Below the pieces are notes generated by a model, which was given only the letters and a program-made list of their open reading frames with translations, was not told the DNA's origin and did not search any database. This document shows, piece after piece, positions 27,901 to 37,311 of a stretch of DNA of 64,000 nt. This DNA is from Paludibacteraceae bacterium (GTDB taxonomy: Bacteria; Bacteroidota; Bacteroidia; Bacteroidales; Paludibacteraceae). Each line of letters opens with the position of its first letter. Positions within the stretch are counted from its first letter, which is position 1. Location: NCBI GenBank assembly GCA_016292775.1, contig JAEDFN010000005.1, positions 1 to 64,000 on the forward strand. Direction: 5' to 3'. A program made the position numbers and the translations under genes.

Positions 27901-30900
27901 ACAACACCTGCTTTGGATGAATTTGAAATTCAACCGGGAGTAAATACCGCTAAAGTAATTTATAATGGCGGTGTTGCAACACAAATGGATTATGCCGTTT
28001 GCCCGGAAAGAGGCGTGTTGGATGATATAGATCCTAATAATATCGTCACTGCTACTATTGATGCTAACAATTCTTTCGTTGTTAACAATTTGCAACCGGA
28101 TACAAAATATTCTATCTATGTTCGCAACCATTGTAGCGATGGCACCGTTTCTACTTGGATGCAATTCCCGTTAGACGTGCGCACAATGTGTAATCCGTTC
28201 GTTGTAACCGGCGAAACTCCGTTTATAGATAATTTCGAAAGTGCTTTGCCTGGTGATAATATCAAGGATTTCTGCTATCAATATGAGAATCGCTCTAATT
28301 ACACATATGGAACCGATGTGAAACTTTGTGGTGGTCAAGGTGCATTATTAGGTGAATCAGGTACTGACGTAATGCCTTATTCCGGTAATATCCAAATTGG
28401 ATTCCAATACGGATCAAAACACTATTTATCACATCTGGTGAGATTGTTTCCTGATGTTACTTACGAAGTGGCAATATATGTTCACCACGAAGGCGAATCT
28501 TATTCTACAATGTCATTTACCCGTCAAGCAGAGGGCTCTACCGTGGTAGATACTATTATGTCTACTATTACAATGACAGCGGATGCCGGGTATAATACAT
28601 GGAAGAAAGTATATGCTTATTTCACAGTGCCTCAAGAGGGTAACTATTTGATTGGTTTTGAAACGGAACTCACATGGGATGCTGCATACATCACAATGGA
28701 TAATTTCAGCGTTAAAGAGATGGGTTGCGTTCCGCCTACTACTATCGAAATAGTAAATGTTACATCAAATAATGTGGAGTTTGCTATTAATAGTACCAAC
28801 TCTCCTGTAGAAATCCGTTTGTGTACTGAAGAGATTTCAGAAGGTGATGTCGACCCTGTTCCTGATTATGTAGATACAGTGTCGGTAGGTACTACTTCAG
28901 TGATTTTTGATAATCTTTCTCCTAATACTACATACTATTATGTAATGCGTTCACTCTGTACCAATGCTCTCAGCGATTGGTCAAGACCTGCTTATTTCAA
29001 TACTCGTTGCGTTGCAGCGGAAATCCCTTACAATGCAACTTTTGAAAATACTGCCGATGCAAGATGCTGGTCATTAGTGGGCGTAGAAGGTAGCCAATTA
29101 GAGATGTCTGCAGAGCAGAGTTACGCGGGTTCAAGCTCTATCAAACTTACTTCCGGTACTGCCGTAACACCTATGTTTAATGTTACTTCATTGTCAAACT
29201 GCATGGTAACCGGTTATGCTTATTCCGGACAATCAGAGTCTTCTGCTTTTGAAATCGGCGTGATGACCGATGTTAACGACGTTACTACTTTTGAGCCTAT
29301 CTTGAATATTGTAGTGCCTACTACCGGTCAATGGGTGGAATTCACCGCTTATCTCGATACTTTAAATAATCCTGATTATGCAGAATTCTTGAATGCACCT
29401 TACATCGCTTTGGCTTCCGGAACCGAAAATGTATTCTATTTCGATAATGTTTCGGTAGAAGTTATCCCTTCTTGCGCAAGACCGGCAAATGTTTTGGCAA
29501 CAGTTGTTGATGCACATACTGCTTCAATTACATGGAGCCAAGGTAGAAATATCAACGCTTGGGAGATATCCGGATATAAGGCTACTAAAGTGCTTTCAGA
29601 ACCTCTATTTACTCAAATAGTTAATACTAATTCGTTTACTGTAAATACATTAGACCCTATCACCTCTTATAAATTCTCCGTACGCTCTATCTGTGGAGCC
29701 GGTGATACTTCTGATATCTCTTACTCTAACGAAATTAAAACTTCTTGTGCCGCACTCGAATTACCTTATTTCGTAGGTAACTTTATGGAGCAACCGGACT
29801 GCTGGACCTCTGATAATTATTTCAATTTCAATTCTTATTATGGGGATGCCGGTTATTACTCTTATATGGTAGACCTAAGTGAAGTAATGCCTTCCGACAC
29901 TGCAATGCTTTCTACTCCTGAATTTATCTTGAATTCAAATAATGGTGTAGTATTCTCGGTAATAGGTTTCTCTGCAGTAGAAAATACCGACCTTCCTCTT
30001 TATTATACATTAGATGGTGGTCAAACTTATACCTTGGTTAATCAAAGTGTATTTACACCTGCTCCTGAAGATGGAATGAGCGATGACCATAGACAATCTA
30101 ATCAAGTGGTACTCCCTAACGTGGGTCCTGGTACTATTCAATTCGCATTCAGAGGCGCTTACTCTTCTAATTACTGGTCGGAATTCCACGTTTCAGGATT
30201 CGAAATAGAGGAAATCGACGCTTGCAGCCGCCCTCAAAATGTTACTTTCCAAATTCAAGATAATTCCGTATTAGTGTCGATATATGATACTATCGCTTCT
30301 CATAGCCAATGGGAATATGTAATCGGTGAGGGTGATTTCGACCCTGATACTAAAACTCCTGTTTTGGTGGGTAATGTATTTACTATCGATAATCTCGAGA
30401 ATGCCAAATTGTATAATTTGTATGTTCGCACCGCTTGCGGCTCTGAATATTCAAATTGGTATAAACCATACATTTTACGCTCTCCTTGCGGACCTATCAC
30501 TATGCCTTATACGATAGACTTTGAATCATTGTCTTCAAGTAACGATATCTCTAAAGAGTGCTATCATTACGATACCGAAAATCCTGATAAGTCACAACTT
30601 ATCGGTGGCGGTTCTCCTTGGTGGCGTTCTTATCCTTATGTGGAATACAATCAAGAGAATAATATGTTCAATTCCAAACAAGGATATAAGAGTATTACAA
30701 TGGTTTCTTCTTTCGATTATCCTTTGTATTTTGTAGGACCTGAAATTTCCGACCCTCTCAATAGCATTATTGTAGATTTCAATTATGTAAATGGATCTAC
30801 CAAAGCTTCAGAGGCTACAAATATTATCTTTGGAGTAATGCTTTCTGATGATTTGGATTCTTTTGAGCCACTTTATACTTGTCCTCTTCAAGCCGGATCT

Positions 30901-33900
30901 GTAGATATGAATAGAGTATCTGTAGACCTCAATGATTATCTTACTCCGGGTGTTGATTATTCAGGATATACTATTGCCTTTAAATATGGCCCTGCAAGTC
31001 AAAACGCTCAATCCGCTTCTTTAGATAATATCAATATTATTAAGAAAGAGAAATGCTCTTCTGCAGCGTTGTTGTCATGGAATAATGCTTCTCAAAATAG
31101 TTTGGGCTTTGCAATTAATTATTATGCCGACTCGGTAGAAGTTGCTTATGGATTGTCAGGAACCGCAGTAGAAAATTGCACAAAACTTTATACTACATCT
31201 AAAAATATTAGTATCAACAGCCTCGTGCCGGGTACAGGATATGATGTATATGTACGTAATATTTGTGCAAATGTAGCTGATGAATGGGGTGCTCCTTATT
31301 ACGCATCTACACTTTGTGACACTACTGTCATCGCACTCGGCTCTGCTTGGGTTGAGAATTTCGATGCCCCTGCTGTGGGTAATGCTTATCGATTCCCTAC
31401 TTGTATCACTCGTATTCAAACATCAGAAAACGACGGAGTTGTTACTCCTCTCGTGGCAGATACAGCTAATATCTCTGCTGCTTCAGCTCTCGTGATGAAT
31501 GATGAAAATATGATTATATTACCTCTATTCGATAATGCCCCTTCTTCATATCAAATATCTTTCTATGTTAAGGGTAACGGTTCGTTCGAATTAGGTACGG
31601 TAAATGATGTCGATAAAGCTTCGTTCGCTGTATTGGAGTCATTAAAAGCTACTGCAAATTATACACGTAGATATTTCGACCTTCAAAATTATTTCACTAC
31701 AGGAAATCGCATAGCTATTCGCTCTCTTGAAAATAGTAAAATCATCATCGATAGTATAGCAGTGTATTTTAATCCTACTTGCTTCGCTCCGAAATTCTTG
31801 GAGGTAAGAAATGTAATGGATAATTCAGCTACTGTCGTATTTACTATGAGTTCGCTTACTTCCAATTACGAATATTATTTGAAGTCTGCTACCGATTCTA
31901 TTACATTTAACGGTACGGGAGTTGTAGATAATATCGCTCTTACCAATTTGGTTCCTAATACTAATTATACATTCGGTATCCGCACTTATTGCGAAAACGA
32001 ACCAAATCCTACTGCTTGGGCTACAACAAACTTCAGTACTACAAATGCAATATTAAGATTGCCTGCATTGTTGGATTTCGAAGATCCTTCTCATGCAAAT
32101 TATGTAATGTTTGGTAATATAGAAGGTGATAATAACTTCGTAATCGGAAACGATGCCAATGCATTTAAAGGAACTAAAGCTCTTTATGTAACCGATGGTT
32201 CTAACGGTTATAATTATGCAACTGTTAATTCCGAATGTTATGCCGTAATACCGGTATTGGTAAAACCGGGTGCACTTTCTATCTCTTACGAAGTAAAAGT
32301 GGTTGGTGAAAATCAATATGACTTTGCTCGTATTTTCTTGTCACCTGTATTAAGTCAATATAGCATTAATGCAAGTTTGACTCCTGATGGCTGTATAGCT
32401 CTTGACGGAGGAAGACAGATGTATAATATTAATGATTGGACGTTGAAAAACGCTCAAGTTACATTCACCGAAGAGAAAGTGATGTATTTGTATATCTGTT
32501 GGAAAAACGACTATATGGATAGTCCTCAACCGCCAATTTCTATTGATAATATCTCTTTCTTTATTCCTGACTGTGCAGAGTCGATTCGTGCTAAAGTATC
32601 TAAGGTTTCTTATAACTCTGCATATATCGGTATTACCAAACCGGAAACTCTGAAAGATACTGTTGTTTACGACTTATACTTTGCAGGTTCTCTTGTCTCT
32701 TCCGACACAGTTCCTGTTGTAAATGGTAATATCTTTATTGATGGATTGGCTTCCGAGCAAAGCTATTCTGTAAATGTTTATGGAAAATGCGATAATGGTC
32801 TTACAACAGGTGCTTCAGTTACATTTAATACCTTGTGTAACCCAATCATCGTAAACCAAACAACTCCATATTTCGAAGGATTCGAAAATACAAGTTACGA
32901 ACAGGAAATAGAAGAGTTGTTCCCTTGCTGGAATATCAGTATATCAAGTATGTACTATGTGCCTACTACATTACATAGCAATGCTGCTTCAGATGGATTA
33001 ATCCCTTATGAAGGCACACAAGCTATGCTTCTCAGATTTGGCACTTACACCTTTAGTAATACATATCAATTAGCGAGCGGATCATATAAATTCTCCGTTC
33101 GTGCAATGAGATCCGGCACTGATGATAATGGTAGTGTCTCTTTATTGACTCGTGCTGATAATCAAATAGAATGGAATACCGTTCTCAGCGATAATATCAA
33201 TAATAATTATAAAGAGTATTCTACTTTCGTTACCGTACCGGAAGGTGAAACGGCTGTTTATGAATTTGCTTATAATGTGGATTTGTCTTCTTCAATGTTT
33301 ACTTATGCGGTGGTAGATAATGTTTCTTTGAAATATATAGAAATAATGCCACCGGTAGTTGCCGTTGAAAATATTCGTGCCAATAGTGCCGATGTTACTT
33401 GGACTTCCGTTACCGATTCTACTCACATCAAATTACTTGATGGTGCAATAGAATTAGTGGATACTACTATTGTTGGTGGTGTTAAGAGTCTCGCTTTGAG
33501 TAATCTCTCTGCCGGACAAACCTATACCGTTCAAGCTTATTCTTTGAAGGGTAATGGCGCTACTTCCGATCCTGTAGAAGTTCAGTTCACTACCGATTGC
33601 GAAATAGTATCTAACTATTCAGATGATTTTGAATCATATAGCGAATTCGAAACTCCTCTCTGCTGGTATAATGATAATTCAGATGAATTATATTATGCAA
33701 AACAATGGAATGCCGGCGCAATGGGTAGCCGTAATGCGTTGATAGTGGATGCTTCTCAAGTGGATGATGGCGTGGAAAGTGCTATTCTTACTCCATACTT
33801 CTATATCGATCAAGCTAAAACTCTCAGCTTCGACTATTTCAATAATGTACCAAACTCTTCAAACCCTGATGCTTTAGTGGTTTCTATTATCAAGAATGGC

Positions 33901-35448
33901 GTCGTTGTAGAGGAACTTCTCAATGCTACTTATCGCACTACTAATAATCAATGGTGCAGCTTTAGCCAAATTATTTCCAACTACATTGGCGATACTATCC
34001 AAATCCGCTTCTCTCATGTAAGTACCGGTTATGGATCTACTTGCCAAGTGGCTATAGATAACTTCTCATTCGGATGTACTGTTGTAGGTAATACTTATAA
34101 CGAAGTAGCTTGTCCTAATAATCCTTATGTAGGTCATGGCTTCAACATCAAAGCATTAGAGCTTACTACAGGTATGAATACATTCACCCGTAGATTTACT
34201 AATACAGGTGTCGGTTGTGATACTATCGTTACTCTTAATGTTTACGTTCCGAATAATGATGTTGTAGAACTCTATGATACTATCTGCGAAGGCGAAACTT
34301 ATATTTCAGAGATATTCACAAGAGGATTGACTACTTCAGGTCACTACACCGCTTCTTCTACCTCTTCATTCGGCTGCGATAGTAATCTCGTTCTCCATCT
34401 TACTGTAGTTCCTGTAAATAACCCTATCACCGTTAATATCTGCGAAGGACAATCTTATAATTTTGCAGGTACTGCATTGACTCAATCCGGTGTTTATACC
34501 GATACTGCAGTAAATCGTAATGGCTGTGACTCTATCACAATTCTCACACTTAATGTGGCTCCTAAATTCTATGAAGAGACATATTTAATGTGTGAGGGGG
34601 CTTCTTATATGTGGCAAAATCAAACTATATTGAATGCCGGTAGATATGAAGCAAGATATCATAATGCCTATGGTTGCGACTCTATCAGAGTATTGAATGT
34701 AGAAGTTATTCCTACTAATGTTACTGCTTCTGTAGAGTTGTGTCAAGGACAATCTTATCAATTCGGTAATCAAACTATTACTGAGGCAGGTACATATACC
34801 TATACCTTTGCAAATAGTCTTAACTGTGACTCTATTGTTACTCTTACCGTTACAACGAAACCTGCCCCTGTTGGTGTGTTGGAAGATTATACTTGTGAAG
34901 GCTCAGGATATTATAGTAATGGATTTAGTATCGAGAATATTACTAAAGATACTGTTGTAGAGCGTATTACTCGTAATATTGATGGTTGCGACTCTATAAT
35001 CAGAGTAAATGTAAAATTCATCCCTACCGTGTATGAGTCTATTACAGTGACTATCAATGAAGGCGAGTCTTATGAGTTTGCAGGAAATACCTACACTCAA
35101 GCAGGTACTTATGAAGGTCACTTCTATACCGACCTTGGTTGCGACTCTATAGTAACACTCACACTCATAGTAACTACCCCTGTAGATAATGCTTATGCAT
35201 TGCCTATCATCGTGGCACCGAACCCTGTAGTAGGCGGACAAAGTACATTCGTTAACCGCGAATGGACAGCCGAAGAGCAGAACGGAATGCGCGTAGAGGT
35301 ACTCAACGCCGTAGGTCAAGTAGTGGATGTATTCACTCCTGCTACCTTCCCTATCGAAGTTGGCGGTATCTACACAAGCGGTATCTACTATATCCGCGTC
35401 ACTTCAGGCACCGGAGAGGTTTACCTCGGTCGCCTCGTAGTGAAGTAA
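24937..35448 (+). CDS. Giant modular T9SS-secreted surface protein (12 modules, 3503 residues)
   Basis: The signal peptide is MKKLFTQLSLLCILLFLSS...ANAQ. About twelve jelly-roll plus fibronectin-III modules follow, recognisable by openings such as VNEGFENYATSLPTGW, VPYSVDFNSE, LPFSENFDN, LPVIESFEG, IPYNATFEN, MPYTIDFES, YFEGFEN and YSDDFESYSE. From about residue 3050 there are cysteine repeats (CEGETY, CEGQSYNFAG, CQGQSYQFGN with GCDSI ends). The T9SS type A domain starts at LPIIVAPNPVVGG (about 3421) and ends YLGRLVVK. Its C-terminus is strongly similar to that of the preceding gene, while the module count is 12 against 7, so the pair probably arose by duplication with module gain or loss. 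Surface adhesion or matrix binding is inferred. Confidence 0.9.
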   Translation: MKKLFTQLSLLCILLFLSSHWYGANAQAAAYVNEGFENYATSLPTGWSVETEDWYSEGGEWELSADAAYSGNTSIRFGIGYQNSSVTSNLISPQVSASSDTRISFYLKKSSEIPLNILVSTDGTVDNAMQLNAMEISAECNWTKYTYSLSAYAGQGVYVIFQASDWYYGGYIWIDDVKIGSPNTCATPISLSVRSVTQTSATLTWTVDEEGDTSTTYRINLSDAAGNSILNNQTITAMKSYLSYNLSNLTPNTTYSVYLQSDCSSSYHGTSDLSSPITFETLCLPKQVPYSVDFNSESSTATKPGCWMSNPEYSTCASLTDSYKYGLSGKSMKITSTDLRKGYVASPQIECAADSIQVDLWVFTTSYGTPIQFGLMSDIHDYTSCEELKSFTINAESTWTNLRFTFANTQQAGVRNLSVAIIVPEGNANTVYVDNVTISRKPSCLRSENVTVDFIDSTFAQLSWYEDAAINNYVVEVNNIETGAVNYVTATTNPAVISGLTSNNTYQFRVRSVCAANDSSEWSLTTNQFKTKCGSYSLPFSENFDNVTSIPTCWDARLIYRGVGNGFVSNTGWSINIANADYAVTGNSIKSPTSQAGTRYLLTLPSVNIPSGASYDVAFKMYRWFTPTSNANEHVNVYVNSVPSLEGAVRIDSIYNSYSEYPAEYEYEKYYRYRLTIPMTGVVYVMFEAVHDAYKDFYIDDVEIKPSLNCKLAVKNLRWYTLTGDNKVQFKWFSRENETQWAVKYKLSDAATETVLLQNTVVVNDSVFDLDYSTVANASTRFNVECEVAAYCGANDTSDYEPIALSFITPCAARELPVIESFEGVAWPSPCWVVTTDYKSPDTNVAWDRTSSSSNYNTIYGQFACRFPTALENTVAYLNSPLVSLEAGVEYKVSFYIKRNYIYYDDKVSTGIYTYVSRHLNTTEGAQYIGFISSDYRQDPAGSWGFNKVEYVFSVPSSGNYHIILAALQMNYIDVIVDDIVIEKKVSCTTPALDEFEIQPGVNTAKVIYNGGVATQMDYAVCPERGVLDDIDPNNIVTATIDANNSFVVNNLQPDTKYSIYVRNHCSDGTVSTWMQFPLDVRTMCNPFVVTGETPFIDNFESALPGDNIKDFCYQYENRSNYTYGTDVKLCGGQGALLGESGTDVMPYSGNIQIGFQYGSKHYLSHLVRLFPDVTYEVAIYVHHEGESYSTMSFTRQAEGSTVVDTIMSTITMTADAGYNTWKKVYAYFTVPQEGNYLIGFETELTWDAAYITMDNFSVKEMGCVPPTTIEIVNVTSNNVEFAINSTNSPVEIRLCTEEISEGDVDPVPDYVDTVSVGTTSVIFDNLSPNTTYYYVMRSLCTNALSDWSRPAYFNTRCVAAEIPYNATFENTADARCWSLVGVEGSQLEMSAEQSYAGSSSIKLTSGTAVTPMFNVTSLSNCMVTGYAYSGQSESSAFEIGVMTDVNDVTTFEPILNIVVPTTGQWVEFTAYLDTLNNPDYAEFLNAPYIALASGTENVFYFDNVSVEVIPSCARPANVLATVVDAHTASITWSQGRNINAWEISGYKATKVLSEPLFTQIVNTNSFTVNTLDPITSYKFSVRSICGAGDTSDISYSNEIKTSCAALELPYFVGNFMEQPDCWTSDNYFNFNSYYGDAGYYSYMVDLSEVMPSDTAMLSTPEFILNSNNGVVFSVIGFSAVENTDLPLYYTLDGGQTYTLVNQSVFTPAPEDGMSDDHRQSNQVVLPNVGPGTIQFAFRGAYSSNYWSEFHVSGFEIEEIDACSRPQNVTFQIQDNSVLVSIYDTIASHSQWEYVIGEGDFDPDTKTPVLVGNVFTIDNLENAKLYNLYVRTACGSEYSNWYKPYILRSPCGPITMPYTIDFESLSSSNDISKECYHYDTENPDKSQLIGGGSPWWRSYPYVEYNQENNMFNSKQGYKSITMVSSFDYPLYFVGPEISDPLNSIIVDFNYVNGSTKASEATNIIFGVMLSDDLDSFEPLYTCPLQAGSVDMNRVSVDLNDYLTPGVDYSGYTIAFKYGPASQNAQSASLDNINIIKKEKCSSAALLSWNNASQNSLGFAINYYADSVEVAYGLSGTAVENCTKLYTTSKNISINSLVPGTGYDVYVRNICANVADEWGAPYYASTLCDTTVIALGSAWVENFDAPAVGNAYRFPTCITRIQTSENDGVVTPLVADTANISAASALVMNDENMIILPLFDNAPSSYQISFYVKGNGSFELGTVNDVDKASFAVLESLKATANYTRRYFDLQNYFTTGNRIAIRSLENSKIIIDSIAVYFNPTCFAPKFLEVRNVMDNSATVVFTMSSLTSNYEYYLKSATDSITFNGTGVVDNIALTNLVPNTNYTFGIRTYCENEPNPTAWATTNFSTTNAILRLPALLDFEDPSHANYVMFGNIEGDNNFVIGNDANAFKGTKALYVTDGSNGYNYATVNSECYAVIPVLVKPGALSISYEVKVVGENQYDFARIFLSPVLSQYSINASLTPDGCIALDGGRQMYNINDWTLKNAQVTFTEEKVMYLYICWKNDYMDSPQPPISIDNISFFIPDCAESIRAKVSKVSYNSAYIGITKPETLKDTVVYDLYFAGSLVSSDTVPVVNGNIFIDGLASEQSYSVNVYGKCDNGLTTGASVTFNTLCNPIIVNQTTPYFEGFENTSYEQEIEELFPCWNISISSMYYVPTTLHSNAASDGLIPYEGTQAMLLRFGTYTFSNTYQLASGSYKFSVRAMRSGTDDNGSVSLLTRADNQIEWNTVLSDNINNNYKEYSTFVTVPEGETAVYEFAYNVDLSSSMFTYAVVDNVSLKYIEIMPPVVAVENIRANSADVTWTSVTDSTHIKLLDGAIELVDTTIVGGVKSLALSNLSAGQTYTVQAYSLKGNGATSDPVEVQFTTDCEIVSNYSDDFESYSEFETPLCWYNDNSDELYYAKQWNAGAMGSRNALIVDASQVDDGVESAILTPYFYIDQAKTLSFDYFNNVPNSSNPDALVVSIIKNGVVVEELLNATYRTTNNQWCSFSQIISNYIGDTIQIRFSHVSTGYGSTCQVAIDNFSFGCTVVGNTYNEVACPNNPYVGHGFNIKALELTTGMNTFTRRFTNTGVGCDTIVTLNVYVPNNDVVELYDTICEGETYISEIFTRGLTTSGHYTASSTSSFGCDSNLVLHLTVVPVNNPITVNICEGQSYNFAGTALTQSGVYTDTAVNRNGCDSITILTLNVAPKFYEETYLMCEGASYMWQNQTILNAGRYEARYHNAYGCDSIRVLNVEVIPTNVTASVELCQGQSYQFGNQTITEAGTYTYTFANSLNCDSIVTLTVTTKPAPVGVLEDYTCEGSGYYSNGFSIENITKDTVVERITRNIDGCDSIIRVNVKFIPTVYESITVTINEGESYEFAGNTYTQAGTYEGHFYTDLGCDSIVTLTLIVTTPVDNAYALPIIVAPNPVVGGQSTFVNREWTAEEQNGMRVEVLNAVGQVVDVFTPATFPIEVGGIYTSGIYYIRVTSGTGEVYLGRLVVK

Positions 35449-35482
35449 AGTCGTATCCCTATTGCCGCCTTGTCGCCCGGCT

Positions 35483-35511
35483 CGGTATTTTTCATCGCTG
35501 AAAAAATACCG
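35483..35511 (+). repeat. Imperfect hairpin downstream of the second giant gene
   Basis: CGGTATTTTTCA and TGAAAAAATACCG pair around a TCGC loop with one bulged base. No T-tract follows, so it is a structured 3' UTR element rather than a terminator. Confidence 0.5.
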
Positions 35512-35542
35512 CAAGCGCAACGACAAATAAGCATAATACTTC

Positions 35543-35576
35543 AGCCCGCATGGCATCACCGCCGTGCGGGCTTTTT
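35543..35576 (+). terminator. Rho-independent terminator of the second giant gene
   Basis: AGCCCGCA (35543-35550) pairs with TGCGGGCT (35565-35572), with an inner GGC/GCC pairing, followed by T residues. It lies about 95 bases after the stop. Confidence 0.85.
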
Positions 35577-35627
35577 GTTTCGCGCCACCAATCTATCCGA
35601 AATTTTCTTCGGCCTCTATCTCCCCTT

Positions 35628-35651
35628 GCATCACCGCTGTGCGGGCTTTTT
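35628..35651 (+). repeat. Half-copy of the preceding terminator
   Basis: These 24 bases repeat 35553-35576 with one mismatch, but the left arm of the stem is missing, so this copy cannot fold as a terminator. It looks like a relic of a partial duplication (75-bp offset). The remainder of the gap to 35860 is AT-rich, including a run of 15 T residues at 35798-35812, and holds no gene. Confidence 0.75.
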
Positions 35652-35861
35652 ATATGTTTGGGTGTTAATTATAATCGTTGTTTTTTACATATATTGAATT
35701 CTTTGTAAAATATTTCATTATAATAGTATTATTTCTTGTAAATTATTTTTTTTATTAGAAATGTTTTGTATATTTGTTCTGTAGAGATTGATAAGAGTTT
35801 TTTTTTTTTTTTATATGATTGTTTGAAAAATCATTAATAATCAATAGGTTATAAATATATG

Positions 35862-35869
35862 TACCTTTG
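35862..35869 (+). promoter_or_regulatory. -7 box of the lipoprotein gene
   Basis: TACCTTTG lies 58 bases before the ATG at 35928. No good -33 match is seen. Confidence 0.55.
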
Positions 35870-35927
35870 GTTGTTGTTCGTTATTAGATAAATTTTTTCA
35901 TTGTTTAATCTAAATTTTGAAGTTATT

Positions 35928-37043
35928 ATGAAAAAGATTGTGACTTTATTTCTTTTTGTAGTTTTTGTTACTACTTTGTTCGTTTCTTGCGATGGTAATC
36001 GTTATGGAGAATTAAATACCGGTACAGGGGTGTTTTATTATGGGGGCGATAATGTAAATGGTAATTTTTATGGCTTTATAAAAGGTGATAGATATTATTT
36101 TGAGAAACATGAAGATTATGAGGTTAAAAGAATTTTTGACCATTTTGTAGATGGTAAAGATGTCTATTTGTTGTGTGGTGAAATACACGGTACGGATACC
36201 TGCAGTGTAATTAGAAAAAACGGCAAAATAATTGATAAATTTCAATGGCGTAATGGTGGTATTTTGCTCGTACATAATGGTAAGGTTAGAGTGTATGGAA
36301 AATTCCAGCCAAATGCAAATATATATGAATACAAGCCGAATTATTGGGAAAATGGCAACTTCTATGATGTTGAATTAGAAGCTCCGACTTTAGTAGCTTT
36401 GACGCTTTTTGCTCAACCGCAGAAGTTCTTTATAAAAAATGGTGATGTTTATTGCCTTGGTTATCTCTGTACCGTTAATGGTAATACCGCTTGCGTTTGG
36501 AAAAACAATAAATTGATAACCAATTACGATGCTACTCAAAATTCTCTTAAAAGTGCTGCCGGATTTTTTATTGATAAAAATGATGATGTTATTATGTTTA
36601 GAGATATAGATAATTATTATTATGAACCTACAGATCATGAATATCCGTGTATTGCGGCTTCTTTTAAAAATGGAGAGTTATTGCATACATACTGTGATAC
36701 TGCGATGATGAGATATGACAAAGATTTATATAGAAGTTGGTGTGGTGGCGCTACTCAAGTAAATAATGATATCTATTTTGCCGTGTTGCAATATCCGGGT
36801 GGCGGTGTCAGAGAAAATAAAGAAATACTTTATAAAAATTTTCAAGAAGTTTGTCGATTGGATTCTTATCAATTCAAAGGTATTTGTGTGAAAAATAATA
36901 ATATCTATACTGCACAACGATTCATCTCTGTGGTAGACGGAAATTGTTATTTAAGTATTTATGAAAATGATAATCTTGTTAATTCATTTGTAGTGCCTGA
37001 AAATATGGAAGTAAATATAGATGGAATGTTTGCCCTTCCATAA
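35928..37043 (+). CDS. Hypothetical lipoprotein, repeat-containing, propeller-like
   Basis: Starting at 35928 gives MKKIVTLFLFVVFVTTLFVSC, a lipoprotein signal with Cys21 followed by Asp. An in-frame ATG at 35901 would prefix nine residues to this signal and is rejected. The 371-residue chain has repeated segments around W-K/Y-K-N-x-K/E (IRKNGKIIDKFQ, VWKNNKLITNY, SFKNGELLHTY, YKNFQEVCRL, YENDNLVNSF). These are spaced like blades of a beta-propeller, as in lipoproteins of unknown function common in gut Bacteroidetes. It is monocistronic by appearance. No enzymatic motif is recognised. Confidence 0.75.
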   Translation: MKKIVTLFLFVVFVTTLFVSCDGNRYGELNTGTGVFYYGGDNVNGNFYGFIKGDRYYFEKHEDYEVKRIFDHFVDGKDVYLLCGEIHGTDTCSVIRKNGKIIDKFQWRNGGILLVHNGKVRVYGKFQPNANIYEYKPNYWENGNFYDVELEAPTLVALTLFAQPQKFFIKNGDVYCLGYLCTVNGNTACVWKNNKLITNYDATQNSLKSAAGFFIDKNDDVIMFRDIDNYYYEPTDHEYPCIAASFKNGELLHTYCDTAMMRYDKDLYRSWCGGATQVNNDIYFAVLQYPGGGVRENKEILYKNFQEVCRLDSYQFKGICVKNNNIYTAQRFISVVDGNCYLSIYENDNLVNSFVVPENMEVNIDGMFALP

Positions 37044-37072
37044 ATTACTTGTTTATAACGTATTCCTAAAAG

Positions 37073-37259
37073 AACAAAGCGGGTCAGGGGACAGGTACAT
37101 AATCCTTCTATATTCAATAAGGGAATGGTATGAGAATCATCCTCAGAAGGCTAAACAGGACTTCCTACTTGCTCCCTTGATGAATTCGAACCCTTCCAGA
37201 GTATTTAATATTCACAAGACAGACAAGGATCAGGAACCTATCCCCTGATCCTTTTTGTT
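37073..37259 (+). mobile_element. Candidate MITE-like element with 26-bp imperfect terminal inverted repeats
   Basis: The left end 37073-37098 (core GGGTCAGGGGACAGGTAC) matches the reverse complement of the right end 37234-37259 (core GAACCTATCCCCTGATCC) at about 21 of 26 positions. Between them are 135 bases with no convincing gene, though a short open frame runs through. No target-site duplication is obvious. The right end also contains a 10-bp hairpin. Confidence 0.6.
37225..37256 (+). terminator. Terminator-like hairpin at the right end of the element
   Basis: A perfect 10-bp stem, AAGGATCAGG (37225-37234) with CCTGATCCTT (37244-37253), is followed by T residues. It could terminate the lipoprotein transcript. 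Confidence 0.75.
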
Positions 37260-37311
37260 ATGCATATAGTGAAAATTCATAAAGAATCACCTTAATACAG
37301 CTAAAAAACGA

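Noticed and set aside
35262..35697. Arg-rich frames running over the end of the second giant gene and its terminator
   Set aside because: They overlap the T9SS domain in another frame and the terminator hairpin; the composition is an artefact of local GC content.
37021..37248. 75-codon frame between the lipoprotein gene and the repeat array
   Set aside because: It starts inside the lipoprotein gene and passes through the inverted-repeat element; no family resemblance was found.
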